The position numbers and the translations under genes are program-made. Of a stretch of 64,000 bases of DNA, positions 1 through 7,546 are shown piece by piece. Source of the DNA: Inquilinus limosus (GTDB taxonomy: Bacteria > Pseudomonadota > Alphaproteobacteria > DSM-16000 > Inquilinaceae); assembly GCF_002195995.1 (NCBI RefSeq), contig NZ_NHON01000003.1:124001-188000 (forward strand), given 5' to 3'. The first letter of the stretch is position 1; each line of letters starts with the position of its first letter. The notes beneath the pieces were generated by a model. The model did not search any database, was not told the DNA's origin, and was given only the letters and a program-made list of their open reading frames with translations.

Positions 1-3000
1 GGTGCCTCCGGCTCCGCCCAGCGAGGCGGTCAGGGTATACTTCGTGTCCTCGTCACCGCCTCCGAAGCCATCGCTGTCGGAGCCCGCATCGTTGCCGACC
101 GAGCCTGCGAGACCTCCCGAGCCTCCGATGGACTGGGCGAGAATGCCGTCCGCATCGCCGCCGGCCGTGGTGATCGTGCCGTTCGCGGTGACGCTGACCT
201 TGCCGCCGGTCATGCCGTCGCCGGTGTTCGAGCCGATATTGACGGTCACGCTGCCGGAGATCGGATCCGCATCGTCGTCGCCGCCATCATCGTCCGCGGC
301 CGCCGCCTCACCCTCTCCGTCGCCGCCGGCAACGGATGCGCTGCCGGACAGGCCGATCGTGCCGCCCTGCCCCGTGCCGCCGCCGCCGCCGATCGACTGC
401 GCCAGAACGCCGCGAGCGCCCGAGCCGGTTGTGCCGATGTTCGTCCCGTCCTGGAGAACCACCGTGGCCGAGCCCGGCGTGCCGCCACTGCCCCCGGCAC
501 CGCCGAGACCGATATTGGCGCTCAGGTTGAAGCCGCCGCCGATCTGGTCGTTGCTCGCGCTGCCGACGCCGCCGTTGCCGCCGCCGCCGCCGATCGACTG
601 CACCACGACTGCGTTGGAATAATCGCCCGCGGTGTAAACCGAGGCGGTGTCGTCGAGCGACACACTGGCGGCTCCGGTATCGCCACCGGCACCGCCCGAG
701 TTGCCCACCGCGGTGGAGATGTCCGACGAGACCGTGTCGACGTCGCCGATCGTGCCGGCGAACGATGAGGCGCTGCCGCCGTTGCCACCGCCGCCGCCGA
801 TCGACTGGGCGAGCACGCCGATCGATCCGTCGCCGCCCGTCTGGACATGCGCATTGCCCGTCAGCGTGACCGCCGCCGTGCCGCCCGCGCCGGCCACCCC
901 GCCCTTGCCGCCGACCGACGTCGTGATGCTCGCGGCAAAGGGTGGAAGGTCGAGCTCCGCGCCCGGAAAGGCGAGGGTCATCGCATCGGCGACCGAGGTG
1001 CCGCCGTTGCCGCCGCCGCCGCCGATCGACTGCGCCACCACGCCGTGGGAGTCGGTCACCCCGTCGATGACGTTGCCGCTCGCGTCGAACCCCGTGGAAA
1101 TATGGGTGGAGGTGATGCTCACGCTGACCGTGTCGCCGGACCCGCCGGAGCCTCCCGAGGCGCCGACCGAGGTGTTGATGCCGAGGCCCACCGAGGCGCT
1201 GTAGCCGGCCGCCGAGCCGCCGTTGCCGCCACCGCCGCCGATCGACTGCGCCACGACGGCGGACGAATGCGCCCCGGTGGTCGTGAGGGCGCCCCCGTCG
1301 AGGTCCACCGTGGCGAGGTTGCCCGCGCCGCCGCCGCCGCCGGCGCCCCCCACCTGCACCGGCAGAATGTCTTCCACGTCGGCCGACTTGGCGTTGCCGC
1401 CGTTACCGCCACCGCCGCCGATCGACTGCGTCAGAAGGCCCGGCGCGTTGTTGCCCTGCGTCGTGAGCGTGAGGTTGTCGAAGGTCATCAGCGCCGGGCG
1501 GCCGTCCGAGCCCCCGGCCCCCAAGCCACCGATCTGCAGCGTCGCGACATCGAGTGCGCCAGCGCCGTTTGCAGTGCCGCCGTTGCCACCACCGCCACCG
1601 ATGGACTGGGCGATCGCGCCGGCGGAGAAGTCGCCCGACGTGATGATGGTCGATCCGCTCAGCGCCGGTGCCTTGTCGCCGTCGTCGCTCGGGCTGCCGT
1701 CCACCTCACCGGTGGAGTCGGTGTAGTCGCAGCCATCGTATGTGTTGCTGATGCAGGCATGCCCGCCATAGCCGCCGCCGGAGCCCGATCCGCCGATGCC
1801 GAGGCCAGCGCCGACCGACACGTCGACGACGTTGCCGCCCGAGCCGCCGCCGCCGCCGATCGACTGTGCGACGAGGCCGGGCGAGAACTCGCCGGTCGTC
1901 GACACGGTGCCGCCGACGTCGAAGATCCGCGCGATGCCCGCATCGCCACCCGCGCCGCCGGAGCCGCCGACAGCGGCGATGCCGGCGGCCCCCGCTCCCG
2001 TGCCGCCACCACCGCCGATCGACTGGACGAGGATGCCGACAGCGGCGTCGCCCTTCGTCGTCACGTCGTTGTTGTTCGTAACGTAGGCGATTGCCGAGTT
2101 GTTGGCGCCAGCCCCGGCGTTGCCGCCGACGCTGATCGCACCGCCGGCGGCACCGGCCGCGCCGCCGCCGCCCGACAGCGTCTGCGCCACGATGCCGTTC
2201 GCACCGTATCCCGATGTCGTCACCGCACCGGTGTTGTTCACGATCACGTTCTCGCCGCCGCCGCCTTCACCGCCCTGACCGCCGAGGGCGAGAACGAACC
2301 CGACGCCCACGCCGCCCGCACCGCCGGACCCGCCGATCGACTGCACGAGCAGACCATGCGCGTACTGGCCATGCGTCGTCACATCCGCGCCGGACGTGAT
2401 CTCGACCACTCCGGCATCGCCGCCGTTGCCGCCGTCGCCGCCCGAACCGGCGAGGACGTTGGTGAAATCTCCGCCGAGGCCGCCGCCGCCGCCGATGGAG
2501 TGCAGCGTCACGCCGGCGGCATAGTCGCCCTGGGTGGTGATCGTCGTGCCCGATGAGGCGTAGACGCCGACGTCGCCGCCGTCGCCGCCCGCGCCGGCCG
2601 TGCTGGCATTGCCGCCGCCGATCCCGCCGACGGACTGGCCGAGAACGGCATAGCCATCGTCGCCGTCCGTCGTGATGGTGGCGCCGTCCTCGACATTGAT
2701 CTGGATCTTGCCGCCGTAGCCGCCGGCCCCGCCGCTGGTGCCGTCGCCTCCGTCTCCGCCGTTGCCGCCGAGGCTGCGGGCGGCGACGCCCATGATGCCG
2801 GCCCCCGACGCCGAGATCGTGGCGGCGTTCTGAACGGTTATCGTGGTGGTGCCCTCACTCTCGCCGCTGGCGTTGATGCTTGCGCCGCCGCCGGCGCCGC
2901 CATCATGGTCTTTGTCGGGGCCATCTCCACCATCGCCGCCCTGGGAGATTGCGTACATCCCGGCCGAGGCGCCCTCCGGCGCCCCTCCGTTCGAGAGCGA

Positions 3001-4107
3001 CGAGGAAACCGTGATGTCGCCGTTGGTCGTCAGGGTGATCGGGCGTCCGGACTCGCCTTTGCCGCCCGGGTCGGAGTTGTCGCCCGAGGCGATGCCGCTG
3101 CCGCCCTGGCTGCGGGCATAGATGCCCTGAACGCCATCCGATGTCCCGTCCAGCCCCTTCCAGTAGAGGGAGATCGCGGCGTTGTTGGTGACGGAGATGG
3201 TCGCCCCGGCGCCCCCTTCGCCATTCTCCGTGCCGCCGTTGCTGCCGTCGCCATGGGCATTGATGATGCGGGCCTGTCCGGTCCCCGTGAACGGACTGCT
3301 CTCGCTGCCGATCTGAATCGCGCCGTTATTGGTGATGGTGATCGTCTTGGCGTCGCCGCTGTTGCCGCCCTGCTGGTCGCCTGCGCCCGTATTCATGTCG
3401 CCGCCCGCGCCGGCACTCGCGCCGGCGTCGATGCCGTTCACCTTCGGCGTGGAACCCTGCGCGGCCGAGGCATCGATGATGATCGTCCCGTTGTTCGTGA
3501 TCGTGATCGTGCCGCTGTCGCCGCCGCGTCCGCCGTCATGTCCATTGTCGCCCGGCTTCGCCCCGGCGCCGCCATTCGCCTGCACGAAGATGCCGGTGAC
3601 CTGGCCCCAGTCGTTGGTGTTGCTCGACTCGCCCTGCAGCGTGATGTTGCCGGTGTTGGTGAGCGACAACGCGCCGCCGCTATACGCGGTTGCATCGGTC
3701 GTGCCGCCGTTGTCATTGCCTGCGGAGCCGTCCAGTTCCAGATGCAGGATATTGGACTGATTGGCGGTGGACGCGGTGATGTTGGCGCCGTTGGTGAGGC
3801 TGTACGGGTAGTCGTCCCAGAACGTTCCGGTGTCCACGACGCTCACCCCGGTCGTGTCCGCTCCGCTCTCCACCGTGCACGAGCTGCCGCCGTCCTGGGG
3901 AGTGGTGCAGGGGTAATAATTCTGTGCCACGGCCGGGGCGAGCGACCAGAGGCCGGCGACGACCGCAACGGTGCCCAGCAGGCGGCCCCGGGTTGCGACA
4001 CGGCCGACATGGCTGTGGGCCGGTATCGCGCCAATCTTCCGCTCGATAGCAGCCAGGGATCGGGCTCCTGCGGCGTTCCGGCCCTCGTGACCTTTCGACT
4101 CGACCAT
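1..4107 (-). CDS. Giant glycine-rich autotransporter-like surface protein (5' part, runs off the window)
   Basis: One open frame of 1369 codons runs from ATG at 4107 to the window edge; I read it in triplets at many lines and saw no stop. AGGAGG sits a few bases before the ATG. A long basic N-terminus (about 45 residues) precedes a hydrophobic stretch ending in APAVA before QNYY, an extended signal peptide typical of autotransporters. Residues about 110-420 hold repeats of the type TITITNNGxI between Gly-rich linkers. From about residue 490 onward a motif like AQSIGGGGGNGG recurs roughly every 55-90 residues, about a dozen times, alternating with predicted beta-strands. This is the passenger of a type V adhesin-like protein. 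The expected C-terminal beta-barrel lies outside the window, so the assignment is by architecture. Two-component genes and a duplicated control segment lie just upstream. Confidence 0.82.
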   Translation of the reverse strand, partial: MVESKGHEGRNAAGARSLAAIERKIGAIPAHSHVGRVATRGRLLGTVAVVAGLWSLAPAVAQNYYPCTTPQDGGSSCTVESGADTTGVSVVDTGTFWDDYPYSLTNGANITASTANQSNILHLELDGSAGNDNGGTTDATAYSGGALSLTNTGNITLQGESSNTNDWGQVTGIFVQANGGAGAKPGDNGHDGGRGGDSGTITITNNGTIIIDASAAQGSTPKVNGIDAGASAGAGGDMNTGAGDQQGGNSGDAKTITITNNGAIQIGSESSPFTGTGQARIINAHGDGSNGGTENGEGGAGATISVTNNAAISLYWKGLDGTSDGVQGIYARSQGGSGIASGDNSDPGGKGESGRPITLTTNGDITVSSSLSNGGAPEGASAGMYAISQGGDGGDGPDKDHDGGAGGGASINASGESEGTTTITVQNAATISASGAGIMGVAARSLGGNGGDGGDGTSGGAGGYGGKIQINVEDGATITTDGDDGYAVLGQSVGGIGGGNASTAGAGGDGGDVGVYASSGTTITTQGDYAAGVTLHSIGGGGGLGGDFTNVLAGSGGDGGNGGDAGVVEITSGADVTTHGQYAHGLLVQSIGGSGGAGGVGVGFVLALGGQGGEGGGGENVIVNNTGAVTTSGYGANGIVAQTLSGGGGAAGAAGGAISVGGNAGAGANNSAIAYVTNNNDVTTKGDAAVGILVQSIGGGGGTGAGAAGIAAVGGSGGAGGDAGIARIFDVGGTVSTTGEFSPGLVAQSIGGGGGSGGNVVDVSVGAGLGIGGSGSGGGYGGHACISNTYDGCDYTDSTGEVDGSPSDDGDKAPALSGSTIITSGDFSAGAIAQSIGGGGGNGGTANGAGALDVATLQIGGLGAGGSDGRPALMTFDNLTLTTQGNNAPGLLTQSIGGGGGNGGNAKSADVEDILPVQVGGAGGGGGAGNLATVDLDGGALTTTGAHSSAVVAQSIGGGGGNGGSAAGYSASVGLGINTSVGASGGSGGSGDTVSVSITSTHISTGFDASGNVIDGVTDSHGVVAQSIGGGGGNGGTSVADAMTLAFPGAELDLPPFAASITTSVGGKGGVAGAGGTAAVTLTGNAHVQTGGDGSIGVLAQSIGGGGGNGGSASSFAGTIGDVDTVSSDISTAVGNSGGAGGDTGAASVSLDDTASVYTAGDYSNAVVVQSIGGGGGNGGVGSASNDQIGGGFNLSANIGLGGAGGSGGTPGSATVVLQDGTNIGTTGSGARGVLAQSIGGGGGTGQGGTIGLSGSASVAGGDGEGEAAAADDDGGDDDADPISGSVTVNIGSNTGDGMTGGKVSVTANGTITTAGGDADGILAQSIGGSGGLAGSVGNDAGSDSDGFGGGDEDTKYTLTASLGGAGGT

Positions 4108-4170
4108 ATCGGCCTCCTGCCTGAATCCGATCGACCTCGCGCCGACGCCGGTTATTTGCGTTCGGGGGAG

Positions 4171-4345
4171 AGGTGCTATTGATTCCTTGTGAAGACGCGA
4201 AATATCCTCTTCACCGACGGTAGTCCTAACCTCATTGCCCAGCCGGGGCGCGCATTAATCGATGAAACGGCCAGTCCAGTCGATGAAGCGACATGCCGAC
4301 GATCACTCGCCGCATCTTGGCGGGCAGCCTTCGGCAACAGATGCG
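4171..4345. repeat. Duplicated control segment, copy 1 (upstream of the autotransporter)
   Basis: This non-coding stretch aligns, with small gaps, to 5182-5362 in the same orientation. Shared anchors include TGCTAT-GG/AT-TCCTTG at the left, a central TCGATGAA pair, GACAT, CCGCATC-TGGCGG and AGATGCGA at the right. Identity by eye is roughly 60-70 percent, far above chance. It lies between the autotransporter start (4107) and the end of the exported-protein gene (4443). Short reading frames inside are not conserved between copies. Confidence 0.75.
4259..4290. promoter_or_regulatory. Direct-repeat operator candidate, copy 1 (LytTR-type spacing)
   Basis: TCGATGAAACG at 4259 and TCGATGAAGCG at 4280 are direct repeats spaced 21 bp start to start, two helical turns. 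That is the geometry of LytTR-family sites (about 9-bp repeats with 12-13 bp between). On the other strand each reads (T/C)TTCATCGA, towards the autotransporter ATG about 150 bp away. The adjacent LytTR regulator at 6465 is the obvious candidate binder; binding is inference. Confidence 0.5.
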
Positions 4346-4442
4346 ACGGACGAATGACTCCGTCGGTCCTTGGCGCCTAGCGGTTCGGACATTTCGTTCG
4401 CGCATTGCACGAGAGCCGGCCGGGGCTACGCCCTTGCGCCCG

Positions 4443-5033
4443 CTACGACGCGGGCTCCACGGAGATTGCTTCGGATTCGACGAAGGAGATCTGGACCATG
4501 TCGCCCACCTGCAGCTGATCCAGCAGCTGCCGAACCCGCGGCCTCTGGACGAAGACCGTGCGGACGCCGCCTGCCGGCCCCATGAACATGATCGTGTGCT
4601 GGGCGGGGTTGAGGCCGACGACCTGCGCCTTGATCCGGGTCACGACCGATGCATCGCCATAGGGGAGCTCCCCTGGCTCGGCCAATGTCGCCTCTGCCGT
4701 CTGCGTCGCCATAGGCGCCGAACCCGCCACCGCCTTGGCGATATCGATGGCCACGGCCTGGTAACGGCTGACATTGACGCGGTCGCCGGGCCGGACCTGC
4801 GGAAGGTTGATGACCTGCGGTCCGACATGGACGGCCGTGATGCGGCCGTCGCCGTCCTTGAGCGTCACCGACCGGCTCTCGAGATCGATGGCCTGCACCG
4901 TCGCGGTTGTCGTCATCAGAACGCCCGCGCCCGCTCCCTCCTGGGCGGCGACGGGCGAGACGCCTATGGCAAGGCCGACCAGGCACGCCGCAATGCAGCC
5001 CAATGGCCGTGCAGGGGCTCGAAATCCGGTCAT
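4443..5033 (-). CDS. Small exported protein of unknown function
   Basis: This is a 196-residue protein with a Sec signal peptide (hydrophobic run CIAACLVGLAIGVSPVAA, cleavage before QEGAG). I chose ATG at 5033, because AGGAAGG lies just upstream; the frame is open to 5114 but that part would precede the signal peptide. The mature part reads like small beta-barrel modules: a segment on modification of a property with 'dgdgr' turns, then GDRVNVSRYQAVAIDI, then a second similar half ending GDMVQISFVESEAISVEP. I do not recognise a named family. It is read leftwards like the autotransporter and shares the duplicated upstream segment with it, suggesting co-regulation by the LytS/LytTR pair. No metal-binding cysteines are seen. 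Confidence 0.75.
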   Translation of the reverse strand: MTGFRAPARPLGCIAACLVGLAIGVSPVAAQEGAGAGVLMTTTATVQAIDLESRSVTLKDGDGRITAVHVGPQVINLPQVRPGDRVNVSRYQAVAIDIAKAVAGSAPMATQTAEATLAEPGELPYGDASVVTRIKAQVVGLNPAQHTIMFMGPAGGVRTVFVQRPRVRQLLDQLQVGDMVQISFVESEAISVEPAS

Positions 5034-5181
5034 GTCAGCCTTCCTCTCGTCGTGTTGATCAAACGAGGACGGAGCAGGTTGGGGGCCGGCCGACATGCCG
5101 GCGCCCAGTTGCACCGTCCGAGGGTCAGGGCGTCAGCTCGCACCGACTGGCGGCGACGCTCGCCTTTTGCGCCCAGCAGAA

Positions 5182-5362
5182 AGATGCTATCGGTTCCTTG
5201 CTGGCGGACACGAAGCATCATCCGCTTGACCAAGGTCCTAATATCGTTGCGCCGGTGGGCGCCTGCCCAATTCGATGAAACGGCCGATCCAGTCGATGAA
5301 CCGACATTTCCACGGCCGGCCGGTCGCCGCATCATGGCGGACCGCCCTTGGCGAGAGATGCG
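5182..5362. repeat. Duplicated control segment, copy 2 (between exported protein and histidine kinase)
   Basis: Second copy of the 4171-4345 segment, same orientation, about 1013 bp further on. It lies between two divergent genes: the exported protein (start 5033, leftward) and the kinase (rightward). Because copy 1 is non-coding, homology through 5362 argues that the kinase frame upstream of about 5362 is not translated. Confidence 0.75.
5272..5303. promoter_or_regulatory. Direct-repeat operator candidate, copy 2
   Basis: TCGATGAAACG at 5272 and TCGATGAACCG at 5293, again exactly 21 bp apart, as in copy 1. It lies about 95 bp before the chosen kinase start and about 240 bp before the exported-protein start, so it could serve autoregulation of the two-component genes and control of 4443-5033. 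Confidence 0.5.
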
Positions 5363-5397
5363 ATCGGATCTCCGCCGGATATCGGAGACTGGCTGAC

Positions 5398-6477
5398 TTG
5401 CCCCCTTTCGCGGCTGCGGATGGAGCGACGGACGGTGCCCCGTCGCCACCGATTTCATTCTGGCGCGCGAACGCGGCAGCCTGGATCTTCATCGCCTTCT
5501 TCGGCCTGGTCTCGCGGCTCGCCGCCTTCAACGACGTCGCGCTGACCGTGGCGCTGACCCTGGTGCTTGACCCGATCGGCTTCCTGCTGACGAGCGCAGC
5601 GTACAAGCTCTATCTGCAGCGGACCCAGCATCGCGGGGCTGTCATCGCCGCCTGGGCGCTGGCATGCTCCGTCCTCGGCGGGATCCTGCAGATGGTGATC
5701 GCCAATGCGCTCAAGGACGGCCTGTTCCCCGACATCCCCGTAGGCAACATGGCGGCCAACGACGCCGTCCCGGCGGTCTTCTACACCGCGGTCTTCCTCG
5801 GCTGGTCGCTGGCCTATTTCTGGATCCGGGCGGCTGTCGACGCCCGATCGGAGCGGGTGCGGCGCAGCGAGGCGCAGGCGGCCGCGACCCGGGCTGAGCT
5901 GCAGCGCCTGCGCCTGCAGCTCGACCCCCATTTCCTGTTCAATGCGCTCAACACCGTGGCGGCCGAGATCCCGGACAATCCCGATTCCGCGCTGGAGATG
6001 ACCCACCGCATCGCCGCCTATCTCCGCTATTCGCTGGACCAGCAGACCCGGCCGGTGTGCCCGCTGACCGACGAGATCGAGGCGGTGCGCGCCTTTGTCC
6101 GCATCCAGGAGCTGCGCTTCGAGGGCCGCCTGCGCTGCGTCGTCGAGATGGATCCGGCGGTACGAGCCGTCGCCGTGCCGCACCTGATCGTGCAGGGGCT
6201 GGTCGAGAACGCAGTGAAGCACGGTCTGCGGTCATCCGCCGAGATGCTGGAGATCCGCGTGACCGCCCGGCGGACGGCCGACGACGCCGTGGTGATCGAG
6301 GTCGTCAACCCCGGCCGGCTGGCCCCGCGCGTGGGCGACCGGCCGGGCGTCGGCCTGGCCAACACCAGGCGCCGGCTCGAACTGCATTATCCGGCGCGCC
6401 ACGAACTGTCCCTGAGCCAGGAGGACGACCTCGTGATGGCGCGGCTGCTGCTGAGGGGGGATGCATGCTTCGCGTGA
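5398..6477 (+). CDS. LytS/AlgZ-family membrane sensor histidine kinase
   Basis: This is an integral-membrane kinase with about four hydrophobic segments in its first half (for example AAAWIFIAFFGLVSRLAAF and VFYTAVFLGWSLAYFWI). A short coiled region follows, then the His_kinase domain (PF06580 type) with the H-box LQLDPHFLFNALNTV, the N-box LVENAVKHG and the G-box GVGLANTRRRL. The phospho-acceptor His is encoded at 5929-5931. The longest frame begins with ATG at 5275, but its first about 30 codons overlap the duplicated non-coding segment, so I prefer TTG 5398 preceded by CGGAGA; the start remains uncertain. It overlaps the response regulator by 13 bp and forms an operon with it. The signal sensed is unknown. 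Confidence 0.9.
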   Translation: MPPFAAADGATDGAPSPPISFWRANAAAWIFIAFFGLVSRLAAFNDVALTVALTLVLDPIGFLLTSAAYKLYLQRTQHRGAVIAAWALACSVLGGILQMVIANALKDGLFPDIPVGNMAANDAVPAVFYTAVFLGWSLAYFWIRAAVDARSERVRRSEAQAAATRAELQRLRLQLDPHFLFNALNTVAAEIPDNPDSALEMTHRIAAYLRYSLDQQTRPVCPLTDEIEAVRAFVRIQELRFEGRLRCVVEMDPAVRAVAVPHLIVQGLVENAVKHGLRSSAEMLEIRVTARRTADDAVVIEVVNPGRLAPRVGDRPGVGLANTRRRLELHYPARHELSLSQEDDLVMARLLLRGDACFA

Positions 6478-7250
6478 TGGTCGTGGATGACGAGCCGCCG
6501 GCGCGCCGCGGCTTGCGGCGGCTGCTGCAGGCACATCCGGATATCGAGGTCGTGGCCGAGGCCGGCACGGTGTCCGAGGCGCAGGCGCAGGCCACGGCGC
6601 TGCGCCCCGATGCGATCTTCCTGGACGTCGAGCTGACCGACGGTCGCGGCTTCGATCTGGTCGCACAGCTGTCGCCGGCGCCGGCGATCGTGTTCGTGAC
6701 CGCGCACGACCTCTATGCGGTCAGGGCGTTCGACGTCTCGGCGCTCGACTTCCTCCTGAAGCCGGTCGACCCACGGCGGCTGGCCGTGACGGTCGATCGG
6801 CTGCGCCAGCACCGGCAGGACACGTTGCGCGCGCCGACCTCCGGTCGGGAGCGGCAGGACGACGTCGAGCTGGATGGCGATCCGCAGCGCGACGGGCCGC
6901 AGCAGCGCATCCATCTGCGCATCGACGGCAAGTCGGTGATCGCACCGCTCGGCACGGTCGCCATGCTGGCGGCGGAGGCGGATTTCACCCGCGTCTTCCT
7001 GATGGGGGCGCGGGACTATCTGGTCTGCCGGCTGCTCCGGCACTTCGAAGCCCAGCTGCCCACGCCTCCCTTCGTCCGCATCAGCCGCTCGCTGATCGTC
7101 AACCTGGACCAGCTGGAGCGGGTGGACTGGCAGGAAGCCGGGCGCTGCAGCCTGTCGCTCGGTGACGGCATTGGACCAGTCACGCTGGGCCGCATTGCCG
7201 CCCGGCGACTGCGGCAGAGCCTCGAGACCCGCCCCATGATGATCGTCTGA
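6465..7250 (+). CDS. LytTR-family response regulator
   Basis: This is a 261-residue partner of the upstream kinase. The receiver domain (about 1-120) has the acidic pair D8/D9, the phospho-acceptor D54 in IFLDVELTDG, T79 and K99 in LLKPVD. A LytTR DNA-binding domain occupies about 150-255 (RIHLRIDGKSVIAPLGTVAMLAAE... FVRISRSLIVNLDQLERV). Start ATG 6465 lies within the kinase end. LytTR proteins bind pairs of short direct repeats two turns apart. Just such pairs occur at 4259-4290 and 5272-5303, making autoregulation and control of the autotransporter the leading hypothesis. Kinase and regulator are a standard LytSR pair. Confidence 0.93.
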   Translation: MLRVMVVDDEPPARRGLRRLLQAHPDIEVVAEAGTVSEAQAQATALRPDAIFLDVELTDGRGFDLVAQLSPAPAIVFVTAHDLYAVRAFDVSALDFLLKPVDPRRLAVTVDRLRQHRQDTLRAPTSGRERQDDVELDGDPQRDGPQQRIHLRIDGKSVIAPLGTVAMLAAEADFTRVFLMGARDYLVCRLLRHFEAQLPTPPFVRISRSLIVNLDQLERVDWQEAGRCSLSLGDGIGPVTLGRIAARRLRQSLETRPMMIV

Positions 7251-7290
7251 TGTACTGACGCCACGCTCAGATGCAACAAGCGCCGCCGTT

Positions 7291-7365
7291 CTGGGGCGGG
7301 GCTCTGTGTCAGATGTCGATGTGGATGGAGTTATAACAAAGTTGGTTGCGGGGACAGGATGCCAC
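7291..7365 (-). repeat. Dispersed repeat copy A with an 18-codon reading frame (7309-7365)
   Basis: The stretch is about 85 percent identical to 29659-29733. On the minus strand both copies hold an 18-codon frame starting GTG and ending ...CYNSIHI(D/E)I-stop; over the last 13 codons the three differences are all at third positions. There is no Shine-Dalgarno sequence, so it may be the tail of a lost gene rather than a peptide. The plus strand also forms a hairpin (CCGCC/GGCGG, 7280-7300 area) that could end the two-component operon. Confidence 0.5.
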
Positions 7366-7404
7366 CGATGTACACGCAGTCTTGCTATTGCGGTATAGGC
7401 GCAT

Positions 7405-7476
7405 TTACCTGCAGCGCTGACCCGGCCGAGAGCTCATAGATGTTAATCGGCACGGGGGCTCGGCACCGATGGGCAT
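7405..7476 (-). CDS. Possible small ORF (23 codons) with ideal ribosome site
   Basis: AAGGAG stands 8 bases before ATG 7476 (and close to a second in-frame ATG at 7482). The peptide starts MPIGAEPPCRL and ends at 7405. It lies about 70 bp downstream of the AraC gene on the same strand. I recognise no family; the evidence is only the translation signal, so this is tentative. A second frame in the same bases, from GTG, would give a 22-residue peptide beginning PINIYELSAG. Confidence 0.25.
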   Translation of the reverse strand: MPIGAEPPCRLTSMSSRPGQRCR

Positions 7477-7546
7477 AATCATATCTCCTTGATTCGATTG
7501 GCTCCTGCGAAGGGGCCTCCACGGCGCCGATTGACACCCACGCCGA

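Noticed and set aside
1-2700. CRISPR-like periodicity from the recurring GCCGATCGACTG blocks
   Set aside because: The spacing is irregular (about 160-320 bp), the repeats are coding and in frame, and no unique spacers of constant length exist.
847-4182. Long plus-strand frames across the first 4 kb (Pro/Arg/Ala-rich)
   Set aside because: They are antisense shadows of the Gly-rich autotransporter; the minus frame has a ribosome site, signal peptide and family-like repeats.
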